A DNA stretch of 7,990 nt from Actinomycetota bacterium (lineage in GTDB: Bacteria > Actinomycetota > Actinomycetes > Actinomycetales > Microbacteriaceae), in the NCBI GenBank assembly GCA_009703635.1, contig WLFS01000019.1, forward strand, positions 1-7,990, in the 5' to 3' direction. The notes beneath the pieces were generated by a model that was not told the origin of the DNA, did no database searches, and worked only from the letters and a program-made list of their open reading frames with translations. Shown piece by piece: positions 1 to 5,419 of this stretch (position 1 is its first letter; each line of letters begins with the position of its first letter). The position numbers were made by a program, and so were the translations under genes.

Positions 1-1133
1 CCGGGAAGAAGGCCAGAAACGAATCAGCTGCAAATTCTTACTTGAATGGAATTTCATCTGATTCGGTTGCAGCACTCCAATACACGGGTGGAACGACCGG
101 TGTTTCAAAGGGTGCGATGCTCTCTCACGGCAACCTAGTGACCAATACCCTGCAGATGATTTCACACTGTGGAACGGGTATGAGAAAGGGTAAAGAAGTA
201 GTGCTAACTGCACTGCCGATGTACCACATCTTTGCCTTCACTATTAACCTGATTGCCTTTTTCCACATCGGAGCAAGAAACATCATCGTTCCTTCTCCTC
301 GTCCGCCAAGCAACCTGCAGCGTGCCTTTGATAACTACAAGATCACTTGGCTCACCGGTGTTAACACCTTGTTCAACGCACTGCTAAATGAGCGTTGGTT
401 CCAGGACGCACCACCGAAGCACCTGCGTGCTTCGGCTGCCGGAGGAATGGCGCTACAGGCTTCAGTTTCAGAACGCTGGCGCGAGCTAACCGGCACCCCA
501 CTTGTCGAAGGCTACGGTTTGACAGAAACTTCACCAGTACTTACCTTCAATCCGCTAACCGGTCTTTCCAAAGACGGTTCAATTGGTATCCCGGTTCCTT
601 CCACTGAAGTTAAGTGTGTGGATGAAAAAGGCAAGGAAGTTGCTGCTGGCGAACCAGGAGAAATCGTCGCTCGTGGCCCTCAGATCATGCTTGGTTACTG
701 GCAGCGTCCAGAAGAAACCGCTGCATCCATCAAAGATGGCTGGTTCTACACCGGTGACATCGCTCAGATGGACGCCGATGGCTACTTCAAGATTGTTGAC
801 CGCAAGAAGGACATGATTCTGGTCAGCGGTTTCAACGTTTATCCAAACGAAGTTGAAGAGCAGATCGCTGCCGTTCCTGGTGTTCTAGAAGTAGGTGTCA
901 TCGGAGTTCCAGATGAGAAATCCGGTGAGAAGGTTCAGGCGTACGTTGTGGCAACTGTTCCAGCACCGAGTGCTGAAAAGATCATCGCTCACTGCCGGGA
1001 GAACCTAGCGGCTTACAAGATTCCTCAGGGCGTCACCTTTGTGGATGAGCTACCAAAGAGCCCAATAGGAAAGATTCTGCGTCGCGTGCTTCGCGATGAC
1101 GTGGTTGCCGGTTCAAATAAGAAGGGGGCATAA
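1..1133 (+). CDS. fadD: Long-chain acyl-CoA synthetase (AMP-forming), 5' partial
   Basis: Activates a fatty or other carboxylic acid to its acyl-CoA via an acyl-adenylate, using ATP and CoA; probably cytosolic or at the inner membrane face. The frame is open to the left edge (first whole codon at base 3, 376 residues visible), so roughly a third of a usual ~550-residue FadD is missing; the TTG at 42 is only an internal codon. All C-terminal ANL-superfamily motifs are present: P-loop YTGGTTGVSKGA (from base 81), YGLTETSP (from 513), YTGD (from 747), DRKKD and VSGFNVYPNEVE (from about 798), and PIGKILRR with the catalytic lysine at 1071-1073. The FNVYPNEVE wording is typical of FadD rather than acetyl-CoA synthetase, but chain-length preference cannot be read from sequence. 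The transporter gene starts two bases after the stop, so the two are probably co-transcribed and translationally coupled. The family call is firm; the substrate is inferred. Confidence 0.93.
   Translation, partial: GKKARNESAANSYLNGISSDSVAALQYTGGTTGVSKGAMLSHGNLVTNTLQMISHCGTGMRKGKEVVLTALPMYHIFAFTINLIAFFHIGARNIIVPSPRPPSNLQRAFDNYKITWLTGVNTLFNALLNERWFQDAPPKHLRASAAGGMALQASVSERWRELTGTPLVEGYGLTETSPVLTFNPLTGLSKDGSIGIPVPSTEVKCVDEKGKEVAAGEPGEIVARGPQIMLGYWQRPEETAASIKDGWFYTGDIAQMDADGYFKIVDRKKDMILVSGFNVYPNEVEEQIAAVPGVLEVGVIGVPDEKSGEKVQAYVVATVPAPSAEKIIAHCRENLAAYKIPQGVTFVDELPKSPIGKILRRVLRDDVVAGSNKKGA
1121..1128 (+). promoter_or_regulatory. Shine-Dalgarno of the BASS transporter gene, inside the fadD 3' end
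   Basis: GAAGGGGG lies 7 bases before the ATG at 1136 and within the last codons of the synthetase gene. Ribosomes finishing fadD would pass over this site, which is the usual layout for translational coupling. It also supports 1136 over the in-frame ATG at 1148. Confidence 0.7.
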
Positions 1134-1135
1134 CC

Positions 1136-2098
1136 ATGAAGTCAATAATGATTCTCGCTGAGGAAGTAGCCAACGAAGCTACCGTGGTAAACGAGTTCGA
1201 ACAGACTCTGCTTCGGATCTTCATCTTGATCATCATGTTCGGTCTTGGTGCCGGCCTTACTCCAAAGGATTTCGGTCTTGCTCTAAAGCGTCCATGGGGT
1301 CTGATTATCGGTTGGCTCACCCAGTTTGGTGTCATGCCACTGACCTCCTTTATTCTTGTCACCTTCGTACTGTTCCAGTTTGATCCGCCACCGGGGGTTG
1401 CATTCATCGCCCTTGGTGCGCTGATTATGGGAGCGGTGCCAGCAGGTACAACCTCTAACCTCTTTACTTACTTCTCCAAGGGAAACCTTGCATTGAGTGT
1501 GACCATGACGGTGAACTCAACCCTTTGGGCGTTTGTAATGACACCTCTGATGTTGGTGTTTTACTCTCGCCTAGTTGGCCTTGATGAATCTCTCGATATT
1601 CCAGTTGGTGAGCTAGTGACCGTTATCTTTGGTCTGATTGTTCCGGTGGCATTGGGCATGCTCGTTCGTCGCCTAAGTGCCAACGCTGGATCAGTACTTG
1701 AGCTAATCGGTGGAGTGTTTGGACTTTTGTTCATTCCGTTCCTAATTGCAATTTGGGTTCCAAGAAACTGGCAGCTACTTGTAACTACCCAGTGGCCAAC
1801 CTACGTGGTTGCCATTGGACTCGGAGCCATGGGAATGACTGTTGCCTACTACATCGCTAAGGCAATCAAGTTGCACCCGATGAACGCTAGAACAATCTCA
1901 CTTGAAACCGGTATCCAAAACGGTCCACTAGCGATCGCGGTTATCGTCTCCGTTTATGCAGACAGCCCGGGTCTAGATCAAATCCTTTTGATCCCAGCTC
2001 TGTACTCGCTGTTTATTGTTATTCTCTCGACGCTTGTGACTTTCTGGTTCAGAAGAGCCAACGTTTCGGAGGAGCAGAAGATTCCGAATCTGCTCTAA
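1136..2098 (+). CDS. BASS-family (bile acid:sodium symporter-like) transporter
   Basis: A 320-residue inner-membrane secondary transporter of the bile acid:sodium symporter family, expected to move an organic anion with Na+. It is almost wholly hydrophobic, with about nine or ten membrane segments from residue 25 to 305, a normal family length. Family signatures are PAGTTSNLFTYFSKGN (102-117) and RTISLETGIQNGPLA (252-266). Aligned by eye to the bacterial ASBT of Neisseria, S107, N108, S121, T125, E257 and Q261 fall on known Na+-site positions (S114, N115, S128, T132, E260, Q264), so Na+ coupling is likely intact. The unwound crossover regions, GTTSN and ETGIQN, are kept. Bacterial members rarely carry bile acids; known or proposed cargoes include pantoate, pyruvate and other carboxylates. 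Its position directly after an acyl-CoA synthetase suggests, but does not show, a carboxylate that is then CoA-activated. A strong terminator follows. Confidence 0.9.
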   Translation: MKSIMILAEEVANEATVVNEFEQTLLRIFILIIMFGLGAGLTPKDFGLALKRPWGLIIGWLTQFGVMPLTSFILVTFVLFQFDPPPGVAFIALGALIMGAVPAGTTSNLFTYFSKGNLALSVTMTVNSTLWAFVMTPLMLVFYSRLVGLDESLDIPVGELVTVIFGLIVPVALGMLVRRLSANAGSVLELIGGVFGLLFIPFLIAIWVPRNWQLLVTTQWPTYVVAIGLGAMGMTVAYYIAKAIKLHPMNARTISLETGIQNGPLAIAVIVSVYADSPGLDQILLIPALYSLFIVILSTLVTFWFRRANVSEEQKIPNLL

Positions 2099-2112
2099 GT
2101 AATCAAAGTTTG

Positions 2113-2140
2113 AAGCCGGCGGGAAACCGCCGGCTTTTTT
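2113..2140 (+). terminator. Strong Rho-independent terminator with GAAA tetraloop
   Basis: Begins 14 bases after the transporter stop. Eight uninterrupted G-C pairs (2115-2122 with 2127-2134) plus two flanking A-T pairs enclose a GNRA-type GAAA loop (2123-2126), and the stem runs straight into a T tract (2135-2140). It should end the fadD-transporter transcript and isolate the next gene, which therefore needs its own promoter. On the other strand no comparable T tract follows the stem, so it looks one-directional. Confidence 0.95.
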
Positions 2141-2194
2141 CTTGAGCACAATCAGCTTGGATTTGGAAAGCTGAAATGTGTGTTTGACTAATTG

Positions 2195-2203
2195 AGAGGA
2201 GAG
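2195..2203 (+). promoter_or_regulatory. Shine-Dalgarno that fixes the DUF2236 gene start at TTG 2213
   Basis: AGAGGAGAG contains an AGGAG core at 2197-2201, 11 bases before the TTG at 2213. The alternative in-frame TTG at 2192 would lie upstream of this site and has no purine-rich stretch before it. The spacing is slightly long, but no other in-frame start fits better; the GTG at 2237 has no ribosome-binding site. Confidence 0.65.
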
Positions 2204-2212
2204 ATTTTTAGT

Positions 2213-3145
2213 TTGTCGAACAAGCAAAACAATGCAGTGCAGGAATACCTATCCCTGCGCTTTCGAAAGCTACTCTCCGGAGATCCAGGCGGAATACCAC
2301 CCTGGCTTGGAGTTGTTGCAGAAGGTGAAGAAGCTGGGTATTTCGTACCCAGCGATGCACCATGGGTAGTACACGCTGACTTTGGAACTCTAGTTGGTGG
2401 CATAAGAGCATTGTTGATGCAGGCCCTTCACCCAGGCTCCCTTACTGGAGTAAAAAACCATTCAAGGTATGAATCTGATCCACTGGGAAGACTTGCTGGA
2501 ACTATTCGCTGGCTCACGGTCACAACCTTTGGCTCGAAGACTGCTGTAGCCAATGAGGCCTCCCGTGTGAATCGTTTGCACGAGCACGTAAAAGGCGAGT
2601 ACAAGAAAGGAACCGGCGAGACGGTTTCATACAAGGCCGCCGATAAAGACTTGCTGTTGTGGGTCCACATCGCTTTTATGGAGTCATTTCTGGTGTCTCA
2701 CCAGATGTATTCCAGCCGGGAAATTCCCAAAGGTACCGCTGCTACCGGAGCGGATAACTACATCGCTCAGTGGAGTGTTTCGGTTGCTCCGCTCGGGTTA
2801 GCAAAGTGTCCCATGAACTTGCTCGAACTAGATAGAGAAATTACAAATCTTTACCAAGCCGGTCTTTTGGTTTCAACTCCGGATACCGAAAAAGTAGTTG
2901 CCTTTATCAAGAACCCGCCACTTCCAGTTACTTCCAAGCCAATCTACGGATTGTTGTTTGACGCTGCTGTTGTTTCTCTCAGGCCAGAATTTAGGCAACT
3001 GCTTGGTCTTCGTGCGAAGCCGCGCTGGATCATCCAGCCAGTTACTCGCTTTGTTTTGAAGTTCATGAGATTGGCAATTGGACCTGAGTCCCCAATTGAG
3101 GACGGATCCATTGCCAGACTTAGGCGAATTGGCGTACTGTCCTAA
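2213..3145 (+). CDS. DUF2236 / MpaB-like putative oxygenase
   Basis: A 310-residue protein of the DUF2236 family, now described as the ER-bound oxygenase MpaB / rubber oxygenase (Lcp) catalytic domain. Characterised relatives are haem-dependent oxygenases (Lcp) or oxidative cleavage enzymes (fungal MpaB); most bacterial members have no known substrate. Counting from the TTG at 2213, recognisable family stretches are GGIRALLMQALHPGSLTG (62-79, with H73), the NHSRYESDPLGRLAGTIRW region (82-100), VNRLHEHVKG (119-128, H123 and H125) and LLLWVHIAFMESFL (147-160, H152). These histidines are the candidates for haem or metal ligation. There is no signal peptide; the protein is probably cytosolic or membrane-associated. 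It stands alone between a strong terminator and a weak one, so the neighbours give no pathway clue. I found no convincing promoter in 2141-2194. Family call sound, reaction unknown. Confidence 0.85.
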   Translation: MSNKQNNAVQEYLSLRFRKLLSGDPGGIPPWLGVVAEGEEAGYFVPSDAPWVVHADFGTLVGGIRALLMQALHPGSLTGVKNHSRYESDPLGRLAGTIRWLTVTTFGSKTAVANEASRVNRLHEHVKGEYKKGTGETVSYKAADKDLLLWVHIAFMESFLVSHQMYSSREIPKGTAATGADNYIAQWSVSVAPLGLAKCPMNLLELDREITNLYQAGLLVSTPDTEKVVAFIKNPPLPVTSKPIYGLLFDAAVVSLRPEFRQLLGLRAKPRWIIQPVTRFVLKFMRLAIGPESPIEDGSIARLRRIGVLS

Positions 3146-3146
3146 A

Positions 3147-3164
3147 GCCTGAAAAGGCATTTTT
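3147..3164 (+). terminator. Weak terminator-like hairpin after the DUF2236 gene
   Basis: Two bases past the stop, GCCT and AGGC form a four-pair stem around a GAAA loop (3151-3154), followed by A and five T residues (3160-3164). The stem is short, so termination may be partial. The layout (stop, GNRA hairpin, T run) copies the stronger terminator at 2113-2140. Confidence 0.5.
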
Positions 3165-3210
3165 CAAGCTATTTGCGGGTTATTGCTGGCTTTGTTCGAA
3201 TGCGTGAGAG

Positions 3211-3216
3211 TAGGCT
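3211..3216 (+). promoter_or_regulatory. Candidate -10 box of ktrB
   Basis: TAGGCT fits the actinobacterial TAnnnT -10 pattern and would start RNA near 3223, giving a leader of about 19 bases that includes the Shine-Dalgarno. No good -35 sits at 16-19 bases upstream; TTGTTC (3192-3197) is too close and TTGCTG (3183-3188) too far. Support comes mainly from the matching hexamer placed identically before ktrA. Confidence 0.5.
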
Positions 3217-3220
3217 AGGG

Positions 3221-3235
3221 AAGTTCTCGAAAGGA
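3221..3235 (+). repeat. ktr leader element, copy 1 (before ktrB)
   Basis: AAGTTCTCGAAAGGA, 14 of 15 bases identical to copy 2 at 4623-4637. Its 3' end (AAAGGA, 3230-3235) is the Shine-Dalgarno, 6 bases before the ktrB ATG. It begins 4 bases after the TAGGCT hexamer, the same spacing as in copy 2. Confidence 0.8.
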
Positions 3236-3241
3236 ATCTAA

Positions 3242-4615
3242 ATGTTTGGCCGCAAGGGCTTACATCCTTCTCAGCTGATTGCAATTGCATTTACCGCAAT
3301 CATTCTCTCGGGCACCCTACTTCTAAGTCTTCCGATTGCCACCCAGAGTGGTAAATCGACTCCATTTCTGGATGCGCTATTTACTGCTACTTCAGCTACA
3401 ACCGTTACCGGGTTGAGCACGCTAGATGTAGAAACCCATTGGAACCTATTCGGGCACATGGTGATTGGACTACTGATTCAAGTCGGTGGATTTGGAATCG
3501 TGGGCTTTGCATCGCTCGTGGCAATTCTGCTTGACGGTCGTGTATCTCTTCGCACCAGACTAAATGCAACCTCTGAAGCAGGCTCTAGCGCCCCGAATGT
3601 CAAAGAATTGTTGCTCAACGTTTTGAAGATAATGCTCTTCTTCCAGGGGATTCTGGCCGTAATCCTTACATGGCGATTCGCCACTGAATACTCATATGAT
3701 TTGAATAAGGCGATGGCTCACGGAGTCTTCCACGCGATCTCAGCGTTCAACAACGCAGGTTTCGCTCTTTACAGCGACAGCATGATCCAGTTTGCTCGCG
3801 ATGGTTGGATACTCATCCCTGTATTTACAACTGTGTTTTTGGCCAGCTTGGGCTTTCCGACCATTGGTGAAATTAGAGACCGCCTTGGGCTGAAGATTGC
3901 TGGAATCTTAAAGTTGACACCTAGCTATTCGATGCCCAAGCAGTGGTCACTTAACTCACGTATTGTGCTTTGGGCCAGCTTTGCTTTATTGATTCTAGGC
4001 ACCGGGGCGATCGCCGCACTGGAGTGGAACAATCCGAATACATTTGGTCCGCTAACCCCGATTCAGAAAGTTATGGATAGTATTTTTGCTTCCGTGATGC
4101 CAAGAACAGCTGGATTTAATTCGCTCGATGTTTCTCAAATGGAACCGACTTCTTGGTTGGTGACCAGTCTGCTGATGTTCATCGGTGGAGCCAGCGCTTC
4201 TACTGCTGGTGGAATCAAACTTGGAACATTTGTCGTTCTAATCTTCATCGTGTACACAGAAATACGCGGCGATACAGCAGTGAATATCGGTAACCGGAGA
4301 TTACCTCGTTCCATGCAAAGACAAGCCCTCACGATCGTCTCGCTTTATGCGGTTGTCACAATTGGAGCGCTTCTAATCATGAGAGCGTCAACGGAATTTT
4401 CTCTCGACCAAATATTCTTTGAAGTCGTGTCTGCTGTTGGAACCGTCGGTCTTTCAACAGGCATCACGGGAGATCTTCCTGAACATGCCAAGTTCCTCTT
4501 AGCCCTCTTGATGCTTTTTGGAAGATTGGGCCCGATTATTGTGGCTACATCATTGGCTCTTCGCCGAACCAAGCGGCACTTTGAGTATCCAAAGGAGAGG
4601 CCACTCATTGGCTAG
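3242..4615 (+). CDS. ktrB: KtrB/TrkH-family potassium channel subunit
   Basis: Membrane pore subunit for K+ uptake, working with the RCK protein encoded next. The 457 residues match KtrB (~450) better than Escherichia coli TrkH (483). Four M1-P-M2 repeats are visible through their selectivity-filter loops: TVTGL (54-58), NNAGF (170-174), RTAGF (288-292) and TVGLS (401-405), each with the conserved filter glycine. GGASASTAGGIKLGT (315-329) is the flexible intramembrane gating loop of repeat 3, and GRLGP (427-431) carries the conserved pore-lining arginine of repeat 4. The first two residues after MF, Arg-Lys-rich with the short C-terminal tail (RRTKRHFEYPKERP), are likely cytosolic. ATG 3242 has AAAGGA 6 bases upstream. 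In KtrAB systems transport is often Na+-stimulated; that is family knowledge, not visible here. The symbol could equally be given as trkH. Confidence 0.95.
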   Translation: MFGRKGLHPSQLIAIAFTAIILSGTLLLSLPIATQSGKSTPFLDALFTATSATTVTGLSTLDVETHWNLFGHMVIGLLIQVGGFGIVGFASLVAILLDGRVSLRTRLNATSEAGSSAPNVKELLLNVLKIMLFFQGILAVILTWRFATEYSYDLNKAMAHGVFHAISAFNNAGFALYSDSMIQFARDGWILIPVFTTVFLASLGFPTIGEIRDRLGLKIAGILKLTPSYSMPKQWSLNSRIVLWASFALLILGTGAIAALEWNNPNTFGPLTPIQKVMDSIFASVMPRTAGFNSLDVSQMEPTSWLVTSLLMFIGGASASTAGGIKLGTFVVLIFIVYTEIRGDTAVNIGNRRLPRSMQRQALTIVSLYAVVTIGALLIMRASTEFSLDQIFFEVVSAVGTVGLSTGITGDLPEHAKFLLALLMLFGRLGPIIVATSLALRRTKRHFEYPKERPLIG

Positions 4616-4618
4616 AAT
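4613..4618 (+). promoter_or_regulatory. Candidate internal -10 box of ktrA, overlapping the ktrB stop
   Basis: TAGAAT matches TATAAT at five of six positions; its first three bases are the ktrB TAG stop. RNA would start near 4625, about 20 bases before the ktrA TTG. There is no clear -35 at the usual distance. Because any TAG stop supplies TA, the hexamer alone is weak evidence; the identical 4-base spacing to the repeat as at ktrB raises it. Confidence 0.4.
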
Positions 4619-4622
4619 AATC

Positions 4623-4637
4623 AAGTTCTCGATAGGA
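4623..4637 (+). repeat. ktr leader element, copy 2 (before ktrA)
   Basis: AAGTTCTCGATAGGA, differing from copy 1 (3221-3235) at one base. Its end overlaps the AGGAG Shine-Dalgarno (4634-4638), which lies 6 bases before the TTG start. It fills most of the 29-base gap between the two ktr genes. Confidence 0.8.
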
Positions 4638-4644
4638 GCAAAAA

Positions 4645-5337
4645 TTGGCTAATCGCCTAAAAACAATCGGTAAAGAAAAGCACGGCGCTTCAACAATTGC
4701 CGTCATCGGTCTCGGTCGATTTGGAACCGCACTTGCACTGGAACTAGTCAAGACTGGCCGCGAGGTGCTTGGAATCGACTCAGACGAAAAATTAGTTCAG
4801 GCCAACGCTGAGGCACTGACTCAAGTTGTGCAGGCTAACTCGACTGACGAGGCAGCTCTTCGTGAGCTTGGCATTCCTGATTTTGACTCTGCAGTAGTTG
4901 CTATTGGGTCCGACCTAGAAGCATCAATTCTTACTGCCTCACTATTGCTTCAGCTAGGAGTCCCAGAAGTCTGGGCTAAAGCCACAAGTGTTTCTCATGG
5001 ACGAATTCTTCAGCAGCTTGGCGTTCACCACGTTATCTTCCCGGAGATGGACATGGGTAAGCGAGTAGCTCACATGGTTAGCGGTGAGTCATTGGATTAC
5101 ATCCAACTCGATGAGGATTTCGTGATGGCTAAGACCGAAGTGCCAGAAAGCTTTGATGGCAAAACACTGTCGGATATGAAATTCCGCTCCAATCACGGAG
5201 TTACGGTGGTTGCTACTCGTAAGGAAGGGGCAAGCTACCTTCCATCATTTCCCGAGACGGTATTGCATACCGGTGATGTGATGATCGTCTCTGGAAGAAC
5301 TTCTCAGGTAGAAGAATTCTGCCGCATGGGTTGGTAG
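4645..5337 (+). CDS. ktrA: KtrA/TrkA-family RCK regulatory subunit
   Basis: Cytosolic ring-forming subunit that gates the KtrB pore in response to nucleotide. At 230 residues it has one RCK unit (KtrA size), not the doubled unit of E. coli TrkA (~458). The RCK_N Rossmann fold (about 17-140) shows GLGRFG (22-27) and the acidic residue after strand 2, D45 in GIDSD, which contacts the nucleotide ribose; FPE (132-134) closes the domain. RCK_C covers about 155-228, beginning near YIQLDEDF. RCK_C domains of some KtrA proteins bind cyclic di-AMP; whether this one does cannot be told. The TTG start at 4645 is supported by AGGAG at 4634-4638, 6 bases before it. It follows ktrB by 29 bases and may be read both from the ktrB promoter and from its own. 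Confidence 0.95.
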   Translation: MANRLKTIGKEKHGASTIAVIGLGRFGTALALELVKTGREVLGIDSDEKLVQANAEALTQVVQANSTDEAALRELGIPDFDSAVVAIGSDLEASILTASLLLQLGVPEVWAKATSVSHGRILQQLGVHHVIFPEMDMGKRVAHMVSGESLDYIQLDEDFVMAKTEVPESFDGKTLSDMKFRSNHGVTVVATRKEGASYLPSFPETVLHTGDVMIVSGRTSQVEEFCRMGW

Positions 5338-5372
5338 TACCACTTACTCTTCCCTGAGAATTTCCTGCCGTT

Positions 5373-5378
5373 TAGAGT
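5373..5378 (+). promoter_or_regulatory. Possible upstream -10-like box in the ktrA-dacB gap
   Basis: TAGAGT in the 82-base gap between ktrA and dacB fits TAnnnT and would give a dacB leader of about 35 bases. There is no convincing -35, and no Shine-Dalgarno would follow in that leader, so it is an alternative to the leaderless start proposed from 5408. No intrinsic terminator is visible after ktrA. Confidence 0.25.
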
Positions 5379-5407
5379 GGGAACCTAACGAATCAAGCGC
5401 CCTCGCT

Positions 5408-5413
5408 TAGCCT
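5408..5413 (+). promoter_or_regulatory. Candidate -10 box for leaderless dacB transcript
   Basis: TAGCCT fits TAnnnT and ends 6 bases before the A of the ATG at 5420, so transcription would begin on or next to the start codon. This geometry is the hallmark of leaderless genes, which are common in actinobacteria, and it explains why no purine-rich ribosome-binding site precedes either ATG 5420 or ATG 5432. Confidence 0.45.
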
Positions 5414-5419
5414 TGGCTA

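Noticed and set aside
42..1133. Start of the acyl-CoA synthetase at TTG 42
   Set aside because: The frame stays open to the left edge, no ribosome-binding site precedes it, and a start here would remove the whole N-terminal third of the enzyme just before the P-loop. It is a truncated gene.
1033..1407. 124-codon open frame on the - strand across the synthetase-transporter junction
   Set aside because: It is antisense to two well-supported genes, and its translation resembles no protein family I know.
2192..2212. TTG 2192 as the start of the DUF2236 gene
   Set aside because: It lies upstream of the AGGAG site (2197-2201) and would make the Shine-Dalgarno coding; TTG 2213 is better placed.
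2184..2212. TTGACT (2184-2189) as a -35 with TTTAGT (2207-2212) as a -10 for the DUF2236 gene
   Set aside because: The spacing is 17 bases, but transcription would then begin inside the coding region, after both the Shine-Dalgarno and the TTG 2213 start.
3146..3241. A cyclic di-AMP (ydaO-type) riboswitch before ktrB
   Set aside because: Such riboswitches occur before potassium transporter genes, but only about 76 bases lie between the hairpin and the start, too short for that aptamer, and I see no matching conserved core.
5350..5383. TTCCC (5350-5354) and GGGAA (5379-5383) as a terminator or operator stem after ktrA
   Set aside because: Only five pairs across a 24-base loop with no following T tract; likely chance.
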